From: Burkholderia sp. USMB20
GTDB taxonomy: Bacteria; Pseudomonadota; Gammaproteobacteria; Burkholderiales; Burkholderiaceae
Length of the DNA: 64,000 nt
Assembly: GCF_000949135.2 (NCBI RefSeq)
Contig: NZ_JTAN02000021.1
Span: 868,001-932,000, forward strand
Reading direction: 5' to 3'
The notes under the pieces are model-generated. The model was not told the origin of the DNA and did no database searches. It saw only the letters and a program-made list of their open reading frames with translations. Positions 1 to 8,727 of the stretch are shown in pieces; the first letter of the stretch is position 1; the number at the start of each line of letters is the position of its first letter. Both the position numbers and the translations under genes were made by a program.

Positions 1-2
1 AG

Positions 3-380
3 GACAGCCCCGAGATCGACTGGCGCAACTGGGCCGTGCACTTCGGCCTGCCGGACGACTTCGAGACGAAAATCGTCCGTTACAGCAGTTTCAGCCAGGT
101 GATCGGCGCGGCCGTGGGCGGCGCGGGCATCGCGCTCGGCCGTGTGCCGCTGATCGAGCCCGAACTGCGCAGCGGCCGCCTGGTGCCGCTGGTGCCGGGC
201 CTCGAGCGCGATGCGTCGTGGCGCTTCGTGCTGCGCCGCAATCCGTCGGCGCGGCACCGGCTGCTCGATCCGTTGATCGCGTTCCTGCGCCGCGAAGCCG
301 ATGCCCCGCCGCTCCAGCGCGCGAAGATCGTTGCGCCCGCATCCAACGACAGTCACGCGCGCGACGCGGGCGGTGCGTAG
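3..380 (+). CDS. LysR-family regulator, C-terminal part (cut by window start)
   Basis: The reading frame is open from base 3 and ends at 380. The true start lies outside the window. The visible part, about 125 residues, is the end of a LysR effector-binding domain. It contains a segment of the type YSSFSQVIGAAVGGAGIALGR, followed by a conserved PLIEPELRSGRLVPLVP stretch. This pattern is typical of GcvA-like LysR proteins, in which a loop-strand pair precedes the last helix. The tail after about residue 100 is alanine- and arginine-rich and probably disordered. The DNA-binding domain cannot be seen, so target genes cannot be assigned. The following MAPEG gene is convergent and so is not an obvious target. 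Confidence 0.8.
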   Translation, partial: DSPEIDWRNWAVHFGLPDDFETKIVRYSSFSQVIGAAVGGAGIALGRVPLIEPELRSGRLVPLVPGLERDASWRFVLRRNPSARHRLLDPLIAFLRREADAPPLQRAKIVAPASNDSHARDAGGA

Positions 381-428
381 CGCGCCCGCGCGCACAGCGG
401 GCGCAGGCATCGCCGGTTCGCTACCGCG

Positions 429-800
429 TCACGGCGTCGCGAAGAACAGCGCGACGACGCACGCCATCCCGCCGGACCACACGAGCGAACGCAGCGACGC
501 CCAGTTCAGCAGGTACATCAGCGCATAGACGACGCGAATCGCGACGAACCCCATCGCGAGCTGGTCGACGTGGTGCGCATTCGCGCCGTTGTGCCATGCG
601 ACGACCAATCCGGCCGTGAACAGCGCCAGCGCTTCCCACGCATTCTGGTGCGCGGCCTGCGCCCGCGCGCGCCAGCCTTCGAGCTTCGCGAGGTACTCGC
701 GCGGCGTGTGGTTGTCGTAACCCTTGCGGGCCTTGGCCAGGAACGTCATCGGGAACGGCAACAGCGCCGCGATGAACAGGCACAGCTGGGACGTCGTCAT
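429..800 (-). CDS. MAPEG-family membrane protein
   Basis: A 123-residue protein with about four hydrophobic segments. Features matching the small MAPEG family (membrane-associated proteins in eicosanoid and glutathione metabolism) are the motif KARKGYDNHTPREYLAKLEGWRAR between the first two segments, an AHQNAWEALALF segment, and an RVVYALMYLLNWASLRSL segment. Proteobacterial members of this size are mostly uncharacterised, so the substrate is unknown. The ATG at 800 is chosen because AAGGAGGGGAC lies eight bases upstream. A longer start at 839 would run through that ribosome-binding site and through the palindrome at 824-835. The gene is divergent from alr. Confidence 0.8.
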   Translation of the reverse strand: MTTSQLCLFIAALLPFPMTFLAKARKGYDNHTPREYLAKLEGWRARAQAAHQNAWEALALFTAGLVVAWHNGANAHHVDQLAMGFVAIRVVYALMYLLNWASLRSLVWSGGMACVVALFFATP

Positions 801-823
801 CAAAGTCCCCTCCTTTATGATTA

Positions 824-835
824 CATTGATCAATG
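824..835. promoter_or_regulatory. Perfect 12-base palindrome upstream of the MAPEG gene (putative operator)
   Basis: CATTGATCAATG is a perfect palindrome lying 24 bases upstream of the MAPEG start, just ahead of its ribosome-binding site. The position suits a repressor operator overlapping the transcription start. No bound protein can be named from the sequence. Confidence 0.35.
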
Positions 836-1099
836 ACATGGTCGCGCAGAGCTTAGCATTGCGTCGCGCCGTTCGCGCACCGGTTTTCTAGACGGGAGAC
901 TCGGCAAGGCAGGCTGGCGAAGGCCGTGTCGACATGGATTCGGCACAAAAAATTCCACCAAATCGCCGACAAATACGTTAATTAAAACTGGTCGAACACC
1001 AATAAGATAGCGCTCAACACTGGTTGGGTGCGCAAACGCACCAGCCACTGACCCGCGCCGCCGCGCGCGCACCGAACGACTTTCGACCCGAGCCCGCCC

Positions 1100-2221
1100 A
1101 TGCCCCGTCCCATCGTCGCCCATATCCGTCCCGACGCCGTCCGCCACAACCTCGACGTCATCCGCCGCACCGCCGCGCAATCGCGCGTATGGGCCGTGAT
1201 CAAGGCCAACGCCTACGGTCACGGGATCGAGCGGATCTATCCGGGCCTCGCGGCCGCCGACGGCATCGCGCTGCTCGATCTCGACGAAGCCGTGCGCGTG
1301 CGGGAACTCGGCTGGGACAAGCCGGTGCTGCTGCTCGAAGGCATCTTCGAGCCGGCCGACGTCGAACTGGCCGATCGTTACCGGCTGACGGTGGCCGTGC
1401 ACTGCGACGCGCAGCTCGACCTGCTGATCGCCGCGAAGCCTCGGCAACCGATCGACATCCAGCTGAAGATGAACTCCGGGATGAACCGGCTCGGCTACCG
1501 CCCCCACGCATTCCGTGCCGCGTGGGAGCGCGCGGCGGCCGCGCCGTCGATCGGCAAGATCACGCTGATGATGCATTTCGCAAACGCCGACGAAGGCGAA
1601 GTCGACTGGCAGCTCGAGCAGTTCGATGCGGCCACCGCCGGGATTCCGGGCGAGCGCTCGACATCGAATTCCGCGGCCGTGCTGTGGCATCCGCGCGCGC
1701 ATCGCGACTGGGTCCGGCCGGGCACGATCCTGTATGGCGCGTCGCCGACCGGCGCGTCACGGCACATCGCCGACACGCCGCTGATGGCCGCGATGACGCT
1801 GACCAGCAAGATCATCGGCGTGCAGACGCTCGCGCCGGAAGAAACGGTCGGCTACGGCCGCCGCTTCACCGCCGACCAGCCGATGCGGATCGGCGTCGTC
1901 GCGTGCGGCTACGCGGATGGCTATCCGCGCCACGCGCCGACCGGCACGCCGATCGCGGTGGACGGCGTGATGACGCGCGTCGTCGGCCGCGTGTCGATGG
2001 ACATGCTGACCGTCGACCTGACGCCGTGCCCGGACGCGGGCATCGGCTCGAGCGTCGAGCTGTGGGGCGATCAGGTGAAGGTCGACGACGTCGCGGAAGC
2101 CAGCGGCACGATCGGCTACGAGCTGATGTGCGCGCTCGCGCGCCGCGTGCCGGTCGTGGTCGTGCCGTCCGGCGCGTCGACGGTGCAGCCGGCGCCGCGC
2201 ACGGGCAGCTACGGGCGATAA
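1100..2221 (+). CDS. alr: Alanine racemase (PLP-dependent)
   Basis: A 373-residue fold-type III PLP enzyme that interconverts L- and D-alanine, for peptidoglycan precursors or alanine catabolism. The PLP lysine is in [13 protein letters not shown] (residues about 30-42). Further family motifs are [17 protein letters not shown], the catalytic tyrosine segment [10 protein letters not shown] and [10 protein letters not shown]. Length and motif order fit a complete enzyme. It could be the biosynthetic (Alr) or the catabolic (DadX) isozyme. No dadA lies beside it, so the neutral symbol is used. A convergent crotonase gene follows after 200 bases. The 299 bases upstream (801-1099) are shared with the divergent MAPEG gene and are AT-rich around 960-1010, where promoters would be expected. 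Confidence 0.93.
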   Translation: MPRPIVAHIRPDAVRHNLDVIRRTAAQSRVWAVIKANAYGHGIERIYPGLAAADGIALLDLDEAVRVRELGWDKPVLLLEGIFEPADVELADRYRLTVAVHCDAQLDLLIAAKPRQPIDIQLKMNSGMNRLGYRPHAFRAAWERAAAAPSIGKITLMMHFANADEGEVDWQLEQFDAATAGIPGERSTSNSAAVLWHPRAHRDWVRPGTILYGASPTGASRHIADTPLMAAMTLTSKIIGVQTLAPEETVGYGRRFTADQPMRIGVVACGYADGYPRHAPTGTPIAVDGVMTRVVGRVSMDMLTVDLTPCPDAGIGSSVELWGDQVKVDDVAEASGTIGYELMCALARRVPVVVVPSGASTVQPAPRTGSYGR

Positions 2222-2423
2222 CCGGGGCGCGGATGCGGCGGCACGCTCGCGGGTCGCTGCGCATCCGGACGCTCGGAATCCGCTTGCGGGCCGCGTCGGG
2301 CGGTCCGCTTGTTTTGTGCGGTCTGCTTTTGCGGCCTGCTTTTGCCGCATGTACCGACGGCGAAGCACAGGCGGGACGCAGCGCGCAACCGGTCCACGGG
2401 CGCCACACACTACGAACTACGAA

Positions 2424-3218
2424 CTACTCACGCCACGTCGGCTTGCGCTTCTCGAGGAACGCATCGATCCCCTCGCCGGCGTCCTCTTCCATCATGTTGC
2501 GCGCCATCACGTCGCCCGCAAAAGCGTATGCGTCGTCCAGCGGCCGTTCTCGCTGCCGGTAGAACATCTGCTTGCCGTAGCGCACCGCCGCCGGGCTCTT
2601 CGCGACAATCTCCGCGACCTTGCGCGCGACGGCCGCGTCGAGCGCATCCTCGGGCACGGCCTCGTTGACGAGCCCCCACGCGGCGGCCGTCGCCGCATCG
2701 ATGAAACGCCCGGTGACGAGCATGTCGAACGCGCGCTTCGCCGACACGTTGCGGCTCAACGCAACGGCGGGCGTCGAACAGAACAGCCCGACGTTGATGC
2801 CCGACACCGCGAAGCGCGCGGTGTCGGCCGCCACGGCAAGGTCGCACGCGGCGACGAGCTGGCAGCCGGCCGCCGTCGCGATGCCCTGCACGCGCGCGAT
2901 GACCGGCACCGGCAGCGCGCGCATCGCGAGCATCACGCGGCTGCATTGCGCGAACAGCGTGCGGTAATAATCGAGTTCGGGCTTGCCGCGCATCTGCCGC
3001 AGGTCGTGGCCCGCGCAGAACGCCTTGCCCTGCGCGGCGAGCACGACACAGCGCACGTGCGGATCGGCGGCCAGCGAATCGAACGCGTCCTGCAGGCTCG
3101 CCAGCATCGCCTCCGACAACGCGTTGAACTGTTGCGGCCGGTTCAGCCGCAGCGTGACGACGCCGTCGTGGGCCTCGCGCAGCAGGATCGGCTCGGCTGT
3201 CTCGTGAATGGGTTCCAT
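2424..3218 (-). CDS. Crotonase-superfamily protein, ECHDC3-like
   Basis: A 264-residue crotonase fold. Oxyanion-hole motifs are present: KAFCAGHDLRQM, and the ATAAGCQLVAACDLAVAA helix. The two glutamates that catalyse hydration in classical enoyl-CoA hydratases are replaced. The first position reads Gln in GCQLVAACD. The second falls in the segment FAVSGINVGLFCSTPAVALS, which is characteristic of the ECHDC3 subgroup. Hydratase activity is therefore doubtful, and the physiological substrate is unknown. The ATG at 3218 is chosen because the crotonase fold begins about 15 residues later. Upstream sequence in the same frame has no crotonase features. It is transcribed alone, convergent with alr. 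Confidence 0.85.
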   Translation of the reverse strand: MEPIHETAEPILLREAHDGVVTLRLNRPQQFNALSEAMLASLQDAFDSLAADPHVRCVVLAAQGKAFCAGHDLRQMRGKPELDYYRTLFAQCSRVMLAMRALPVPVIARVQGIATAAGCQLVAACDLAVAADTARFAVSGINVGLFCSTPAVALSRNVSAKRAFDMLVTGRFIDAATAAAWGLVNEAVPEDALDAAVARKVAEIVAKSPAAVRYGKQMFYRQRERPLDDAYAFAGDVMARNMMEEDAGEGIDAFLEKRKPTWRE

Positions 3219-3601
3219 GATGCTCCGCTCGATGGGGTTCGATCGGACGCGAACCGGCGGCACGGGCAACACGCGGCCGGATTCGCGATCGACATGATCA
3301 CGAATCGTCCTCCAGTTTGCGCGAGACGTCCAGCGAAGCGGACGGACCGCCGGCGCAGCAGACGTTCGCGGGAATCGGGCTGCGCGCCACTCGCGTGCGT
3401 GGTCAGGGCCGCGTGCAGGAGCGCACATCGCGAATTTCAACCGTCGCGCCGTCCTGAATGCGGATCGCACCGCCCTGCACGTACTCGGCATGCTCGCCTG
3501 CGAACATCCCGTTGCAACCGGCGACGCAGCGGTCGCACGTCCCGAATCGCAAACTCGAACACGCAACCGGTATCGAGCCCGCTCCCCCGCCGAATATCGG
3601 C
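3219..3601. other. Gene-poor interval between cheY and the ECHDC3-like gene
   Basis: 383 bases holding the 3' end region of the chemosensory-type operon and the promoter region of the ECHDC3-like gene. On the minus strand about 3403-3600 a frame reads a cysteine-rich stretch (CDRCVAGCNGMFAGEHAEY) ending in a TGA at 3405-3403. It has no ATG or GTG with a ribosome-binding site, so I do not call it a gene. No clear terminator hairpin was found. Confidence 0.4.
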
Positions 3602-3967
3602 TCAGCCCGCGAGCTTCTTCAGCGCGTCGAGCACCGCGTCGCCCTTGAACGGCTTCACGATCCAGCCCTTCACGCCGGCGGCCTTGCCGCGCTCCTTCAT
3701 CGCCGGGCTGCTTTCGGTCGTCAGCATCACCACGTTGACCGACGTGTTCGCCAGCTCGCCGCGGATCTTCTCGACCATCGTCAGGCCGTCCATGTTCGGC
3801 ATGTTCACGTCGCTGATCACGAGACGCACGCCGGGCGTCGCCTTGAGCTTCGCGAGCCCGTCCTTGCCGTCCACCGCCGTCGCGACGTCGAGCCCGTGAT
3901 TGCGCAGGAAACCCGCGACTTCGTCACGCACCGTGCCCGAATCGTCGACCACCAGAATCTTTGCCAT
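3602..3967 (-). CDS. Stand-alone CheY-like response regulator
   Basis: A 121-residue single receiver domain. The acidic pair is Asp8-Asp9 (ILVVDDS), the phosphoacceptor is Asp53 (VISDVNMPNMDG), the switch Thr is in MLTTES, and the Lys is at 105 (WIVKPF). All key residues are intact, so it should be phosphorylatable by the CheA-like kinase at the head of this operon. It is the last gene of the five-gene minus-strand cluster and lies 36 bases after the receiver-CheX gene. It lacks an output domain, so it presumably acts by protein-protein contact. It need not contact the flagellar motor. The ATG at 3967 follows AAAGGGGAAGACGGC as ribosome-binding site. Confidence 0.9.
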   Translation of the reverse strand: MAKILVVDDSGTVRDEVAGFLRNHGLDVATAVDGKDGLAKLKATPGVRLVISDVNMPNMDGLTMVEKIRGELANTSVNVVMLTTESSPAMKERGKAAGVKGWIVKPFKGDAVLDALKKLAG

Positions 3968-4003
3968 GCCGTCTTCCCCTTTCGTCGTTGCCGACTTCAA
4001 CAT

Positions 4004-4972
4004 TCAAAACAGTTCGAGTTCGCCCGCTTCCACCATCGGCCCCACGTCCTGCACGGATTCGCGGAAATCCTCCGGCGACCAGCTCAGGCTGAACACGAAA
4101 CGCTGGTCGAGCCGCACCGACCGCCCCGATGCGGGGTCGGTCATCCGGTACTTGAAACAGAGCTGCGGACAGTCGCCGCCGAACGAAATGAACTTCTGCT
4201 TGTGATTGACGACGAGCGGCACCTGCACCGGATGGCGCGCAAGGGCCTCCGCGTCGCCGAGATAGCGGTTCTTGAACGCGCCCCACACGAGGTTGGTCAG
4301 CTCGCCGAGCACGCTGTTCACGTCGCGGAAATCGGGTGCGCGGCCGTCGTCGCGCGTGCCGCCGATCATGTCGAGCAGCGGCTGCTCGCTCGTCTGCAGC
4401 AGCATGTAGCCGCGGCACCATGCGCTTTCCAGCGCGATCAGGCTGAACACCTCGCCGAAGATGATCTGGTCGCGCACGATGCACGGCGTGTCGCGCTCGA
4501 TCGTCATGCCGGGGAACAGGCTGTCGAGCCGCGCCTCGGTGATCTCCGCGATGCCGCGCACCAGTGCGTTCGGGTAGTCGCGGCCGAACAGGTATTCGTC
4601 GATCGCGCGCTTGAGCGGCGTCAGGTCGTCGGCGACGTAGGCCGCGCACGCGACGCGTGCGAGCGCATCGGGCAGCCCGTCGCGCGACGCGTCCCCTGCA
4701 TTCGACATGCGGCGCAGGATGATCGGCAGCTCGGGTCGCAGCGCATCGATCTGCGTCGCGACGATCGCGCTTTCGTCCGGCGAGCCGCCGTAGTCCTCGG
4801 CGAGCAGGATCGCGCCGAGATCGATGTTCGAGCGCAGCACCTTCAGCAGCCGGTTGCGCCGCACGGTCAGGCCGACCAGGTTGTGCTCGTCGCAGAAGCG
4901 CTTGAGCGTCGCCGCATGCGCGCGGCTGTCGTCGAGCACGAGCACCTTGCTGACGGGTTGATCTACGGTCAT
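4004..4972 (-). CDS. Receiver domain fused to a CheX-like domain
   Basis: A 322-residue two-domain protein. Residues 8-120 resemble a receiver (KVLVLDDSRAHA, acidic pair Asp14-Asp15). The strand that normally ends in the phosphoacceptor reads AILLAEDYGGS, with Ala where Asp is expected and Glu-Asp just after, so phosphorylation is uncertain. Residues about 125-322 match the CheX/CheC-like class found in chemosensory phosphatases (for example the segment VNSVLGELTNLVWGAFKN). The protein ends in GELELF, the same hexapeptide that ends the next gene upstream. The ATG at 4972 has GAGGA about 9 bases upstream. A TTG at 4990 would overlap that site. Confidence 0.78.
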   Translation of the reverse strand: MTVDQPVSKVLVLDDSRAHAATLKRFCDEHNLVGLTVRRNRLLKVLRSNIDLGAILLAEDYGGSPDESAIVATQIDALRPELPIILRRMSNAGDASRDGLPDALARVACAAYVADDLTPLKRAIDEYLFGRDYPNALVRGIAEITEARLDSLFPGMTIERDTPCIVRDQIIFGEVFSLIALESAWCRGYMLLQTSEQPLLDMIGGTRDDGRAPDFRDVNSVLGELTNLVWGAFKNRYLGDAEALARHPVQVPLVVNHKQKFISFGGDCPQLCFKYRMTDPASGRSVRLDQRFVFSLSWSPEDFRESVQDVGPMVEAGELELF

Positions 4973-4994
4973 GTCGCGGAGTCCTCGCAATCGG

Positions 4995-5579
4995 TCAAAA
5001 CAGTTCGAGCTCGCCGCCCGTGTCCACGCTCGCCGCTTCCGACACGTGGAAATCGACCGGCGCGTTCGCGCACACGCACAGCGTCGTGCCGATCCGCACG
5101 TCGCCGTCGAGCGTCACGTCGTACGCGGCCACGTGGCCGGGATTCAGCGCCTGCAGGTAGTCGATGCTCGCGCCGCTCAGCAGGTAAGGCGTCGACATCC
5201 CGAGATCGGGGAACGGCACGGTCAGCGCCTGGTTGATCGCGCCGCAGCACAGGTTCGCGACTTCCATGAACGCCTCGGGCAGCGGCCGCTGCGCGCTCGC
5301 GCCGGGCGCCGCCGCAGCGAAATGGCGGCGCGTCGGCTCGTCGTCGCGAAAACGCAGCGCGAGCAGCAGCCGGAAATGCAGCGCCGAGATCGTCAGCACT
5401 GCGACGTGTTCCGCGATCTTCGGCATCGCGCGCGACTTCGTGCGGGATGGGTCATGCGACGCGCCGTGTGCGTCGTCGACAGCCGGCCGGATCTCGCACA
5501 CGCCGCCGGACGCGAGCCGCGTGCGCGCCGCATCGAAGAAGATCCGCTCGAAACCGGCGCGGGCCTGCGCACTGATCAC
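4995..5579 (-). CDS. CheX-like chemotaxis-type protein
   Basis: A 194-residue protein of the CheX/chemotaxis-phosphatase class. It contains the helix EAFMEVANLCCGAINQALT (residues about 95-115), corresponding to the conserved helix carrying E-x-x-N in this family. A beta-rich half follows, ending GTTLCVCANAPVDFHV. The C-terminus is GGELELF, shared with the downstream receiver-CheX fusion. The start is a GTG at 5579, overlapping the TGA of the upstream MCP-like gene in a GTGA arrangement, so the two are probably translationally coupled. If active, CheX proteins remove phosphate from CheY. Here the likely client is the CheY two genes downstream. Confidence 0.75.
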   Translation of the reverse strand: MISAQARAGFERIFFDAARTRLASGGVCEIRPAVDDAHGASHDPSRTKSRAMPKIAEHVAVLTISALHFRLLLALRFRDDEPTRRHFAAAAPGASAQRPLPEAFMEVANLCCGAINQALTVPFPDLGMSTPYLLSGASIDYLQALNPGHVAAYDVTLDGDVRIGTTLCVCANAPVDFHVSEAASVDTGGELELF

Positions 5580-6322
5580 GCCGCCGCTCCTTCGAGCCGC
5601 GCATGCAGCTGCCCCGCCAGCGTCTCGACCGTCGCGAGCGCGGCCGTGATCATCTTGCCGCCGGCCTGGATGTCCTGGAACGTCGCGGCCGTCACGAGAT
5701 CGTTGCGGTTCAGGCTGTCGCGATAGCTGTTCGACAGTTGCTGCGAGCGCGCGGCAAGCCCGCGCACCTCGCTCGCGACGATCGAGAAGCCGCGTCCCGC
5801 GGCGCCCGCGCGCGCGGCCTCGATCGATGCGTTCAGCGAGACGATCGACACGTGCGCGACGATCGCCGACAGCTCCTGGTTCTTCGTGCGCATGTCCTGG
5901 TTCTGCGTGGTCAGCGAGATCATCTGCTCGTGCCAGCGCTCGAACGTGCCGGCCAGCCCGCGCAGGCGCGCGGCTTCGCCGGCGAGCTTCGCCGCGTGCT
6001 GCGACAGCGCGGCGCGCTCGGCCGCGAGCGCCTGCAGCGCGTCGCGTTGCTCGCCGGTGCCGGCCGCCTCGCGCGCCCGCGTTTCCTCGAGTTCCGTTTC
6101 GCGGCGCGTCCATGCCTGTGCGGCTTCCGCATGTGCGGCCGCGGCTTCGTCGGCCCGCGCATCGGCCGCGCCGAGCGCGGCGCGCAACGCGTCCGCTTCG
6201 CGCGTCAGCGCGGCAACGAGCCGCGCGCGTGCGATGCGCCACGCGAACGCGGCGATCGCCGCGACCACGAGGCCGCCCGCCAGCGCGGCACCGATCGGGA
6301 TCATCCACGCTTGCACGATCAC
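5576..6322 (-). CDS. MCP-like membrane protein with shortened signalling region
   Basis: A 248-residue protein. Residues 6-28 form one transmembrane segment, and residues about 33-120 are an alanine/glutamate-rich coiled coil. Residues 160-193 keep the post-tip part of a methyl-accepting chemotaxis signalling domain (LNASIEAARAGAAGRGF then SEVRGLAARSQQ). The periplasmic sensor domain, the HAMP domain and most of the hairpin of a normal receptor are missing, so it is unlikely to be a ligand receptor by itself. It starts with a GTG at 6322, overlapping the kinase stop codon (GTGA). It probably works as a scaffold or partner of the adjacent membrane kinase. Confidence 0.8.
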   Translation of the reverse strand: MIVQAWMIPIGAALAGGLVVAAIAAFAWRIARARLVAALTREADALRAALGAADARADEAAAAHAEAAQAWTRRETELEETRAREAAGTGEQRDALQALAAERAALSQHAAKLAGEAARLRGLAGTFERWHEQMISLTTQNQDMRTKNQELSAIVAHVSIVSLNASIEAARAGAAGRGFSIVASEVRGLAARSQQLSNSYRDSLNRNDLVTAATFQDIQAGGKMITAALATVETLAGQLHARLEGAAA

Positions 6323-8727
6323 TCCGTTGCGTCGACGTTCACGGCGTGCGCCGGCTGCCCGGCTTCGCGCGCCGCAGCGTTGGCCACGCCGTTGACCGCA
6401 CCGTCCGCCGCGAAACGCGCCGGCAGCGACACGATCGTCTCGAACGTGCGATACGACGCGCCGACGCGATCGTCGGTAAAGCGCAGCGCGATATCGCCGC
6501 CGTCGCGCTTCAGGAAGTTGCGCACCGCGTCCATCCCGACGCCGCGCCCCGATACCTCGGTCACCGCGCGCGCGGTCGAGAAGCCCGGGCGGAAGATCAG
6601 TTCGGCCACTGCTTCGTCGGTCAACCCGGCTTCGTTGCCGGCGTCGATCCAGCCGCGCTCGCGCGCGATCCCGCGAATCCGGTCGAGCGCGAGGCCGCGG
6701 CCGTCGTCGGCGAGCACGAAGCGCAGTGCATCGCCGTCGACGTCGACCGCGATGTCGATCTTGCCGGCCGGCGCCTTGCCGGCCGCGCGACGCTCGTCCG
6801 ACGTTTCGATGCCGTGGTCGATCGCGTTGCGCAGCAGGTGCATGAACGCGTTCGCAAGCGTCGCGCCGATCTCGCTGCGCACGCGATGGCCGTTGCTGTC
6901 GATATGCACGACCGGCGCCGCCTTGCCGAGTTCGGCCGCGAGCGACGGCAGCGATTCGATCACGCCGCCCAGCGCATCGCCGATGCCCTGCGTGCCGAAC
7001 TGGCTCAACAGGCGGCGCACCGAATCGCGCGCCGCGTGCCAGTCGCCCGCGTTCGCCGGATCGGCGCCGTCGAGCATGCGCAGGCTCTCGCTGATATGCG
7101 CGCGCTCGACCATCAGGTAGTCGGCGCCGCCATGCTGCGCCGCCTCGCCGTGGCGGCCGAGCGTGACCGCGTTGATCGTCGCGTAGCGGTCGACCGCCTC
7201 GCGCACGCGGGCGAGGTCGTCCATCAGCGCATCGCGGTTCCACTCGGGGCCGCCGTCGGCGCGGCGCAGCGATTCGTACGCCTGCTCCGCTTCGTGCACG
7301 ATGTTGGTCAGGTGCTGCAGGCTGTACGTGCGCGCATTGCCCTTGATCGTGTGCATGTTGCGGAACAGCGCCGCGACGATCGAGTGATCCGCGCGTTCGT
7401 GCTGGCGGATCATCCGCTCGCTCTCGCTGAGGAAACCCTTCGCGCTGTGCACGAAGTCGTGGAACTTGTCCTGGCTGATCGACAGGATCTCGCCGATCAT
7501 CTCGAGGCGGCGCTGCTGCTCGCCGGCCTGCGCGGTCAGCTCGCGGATCTCCGTCACGTCGCGCACGCACAGCATCAGCCGCGCGACCGTGTCGGTCTCG
7601 TCGGTGATCGCCGACCAGCTCAGGTCGAGCCATTTCTCGCGGCCGTCCGGCATCCGCTTCGCGACTTCGTTGACGAGCAAGTGCTCGTTGAACGCGAAGT
7701 TCATGCTGTCCTCGCCGAGGCACGCATGCACGGCCGCGTCGACCTGCGAGCGCGCGTCGGAACCGATGCCCGAATCGTCGAACACGAGTGCCATCAGGTC
7801 GCGGCCGGCGATGTCGTTCGTTTCGAAGATGGTTTCGAGGTAAGCCGAATACTCCGCATGCACGACCCCGCCTTCGACGACAGTCAGGATCCCCTGCTGC
7901 ATGTTCTGCAGCATCGCCTGGATGTCGGCCGTCTTCTGCTTCAGTTGCGCGGCGTTCTCCTGGATCTTCTCGATCATCCCGTTGAACGCGACGATCGAAT
8001 GGCCGATCTCGTCCATCCGGCCCACCGGCACGCGGCGCGTGAAGTCCTGGCTCGTCGCAATCTCGCTCATCGCCGTCTGCATCCCGATCAGCGGACGCGT
8101 GATCTGGCGATACAGCACGAAGCCGAGCGCGGTCAGCAGCACGACCACCGTGCCCGCCACCCCCGCGATCGCGGTGGCCGTCGTCGCGAGCATGCCGTTC
8201 AGCGCACGGATCGCGTCGTCCTTCTGGCGGTTCTTCTCGACGCGCAGCGTGTCGACGATGCTTTCGAGTTCGTCGCGATACTGCGCGACGTTCGCGAACA
8301 GGTACGCCTGCGCCATCCCGGGCTTGCCGTCGGTCTTCATCTTCACGGTGTCGTCGATCGCGGCGAAGTAGTTCGCGGCGCTGTCCTTCGCCTGCGCGAC
8401 GAGGCCTTCCTGCGCGCGGCCGACCGCCGATTTCGCCTGGGCGTCGAGCGCGGCGCGCAGCGCACCCTGCTTCGCCTTCAGCTCGTCGTGCGCCTGCGCG
8501 GCGGTGTTCGCGTCGGGCGCGTACACCAGCGTCATCGTCGCGATCTGGATGTTCTTCACGTCGGCGACGAGATCCGCCGACGCGAGCGCGCTCGGCACGA
8601 TTCCCTGGGTAACCTGACGCACCTCGGACGCGCTCTTGCGCGTCTGGTACACGGCGTACACGCCGATCGCGGACAACGCGAAAAACGTCAGGACGACTAG
8701 CAGCGTAATGCGATGACGGATGGTCAT
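6319..8727 (-). CDS. Membrane CheA-like hybrid sensor kinase (HAMP-PAS-Hpt-HATPase)
   Basis: An 802-residue protein and first gene of the five-gene operon. TM1 is residues 8-28, a helical periplasmic sensor spans 30-180, TM2 is 183-205, HAMP is 206-260, and a PAS-like domain is about 270-395. The Hpt-type phosphotransfer segment carries His459 in NMHTIKGNART. The CheA-type ATPase domain shows an N-box (LLRNAIDHGIE, 631-641), VLADDGRGL (671-679), IFRPGFSTA and GRGVGMDAV. It ends soon after the ATPase domain, with no CheW-like regulatory domain, so coupling to a canonical receptor array is unlikely. The kinase senses directly through its own periplasmic domain. The ATG at 8727 begins a short positively charged N-terminus followed by TM1. 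Confidence 0.88.
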   Translation of the reverse strand: MTIRHRITLLVVLTFFALSAIGVYAVYQTRKSASEVRQVTQGIVPSALASADLVADVKNIQIATMTLVYAPDANTAAQAHDELKAKQGALRAALDAQAKSAVGRAQEGLVAQAKDSAANYFAAIDDTVKMKTDGKPGMAQAYLFANVAQYRDELESIVDTLRVEKNRQKDDAIRALNGMLATTATAIAGVAGTVVVLLTALGFVLYRQITRPLIGMQTAMSEIATSQDFTRRVPVGRMDEIGHSIVAFNGMIEKIQENAAQLKQKTADIQAMLQNMQQGILTVVEGGVVHAEYSAYLETIFETNDIAGRDLMALVFDDSGIGSDARSQVDAAVHACLGEDSMNFAFNEHLLVNEVAKRMPDGREKWLDLSWSAITDETDTVARLMLCVRDVTEIRELTAQAGEQQRRLEMIGEILSISQDKFHDFVHSAKGFLSESERMIRQHERADHSIVAALFRNMHTIKGNARTYSLQHLTNIVHEAEQAYESLRRADGGPEWNRDALMDDLARVREAVDRYATINAVTLGRHGEAAQHGGADYLMVERAHISESLRMLDGADPANAGDWHAARDSVRRLLSQFGTQGIGDALGGVIESLPSLAAELGKAAPVVHIDSNGHRVRSEIGATLANAFMHLLRNAIDHGIETSDERRAAGKAPAGKIDIAVDVDGDALRFVLADDGRGLALDRIRGIARERGWIDAGNEAGLTDEAVAELIFRPGFSTARAVTEVSGRGVGMDAVRNFLKRDGGDIALRFTDDRVGASYRTFETIVSLPARFAADGAVNGVANAAAREAGQPAHAVNVDATE

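Noticed and set aside
2222-2423. Repeated GCTTTTGCGG-like words between alr and the crotonase gene
   Set aside because: Only two imperfect copies in a short convergent gap. No clear stem-loop with T-run.
3403-3600. Cysteine-rich minus-strand open frame (CDRCVAGCNG...) downstream of cheY
   Set aside because: No start codon with a ribosome-binding site, and the frame extends only about 60 residues in high-GC DNA. It may be a remnant, but no family is recognisable.
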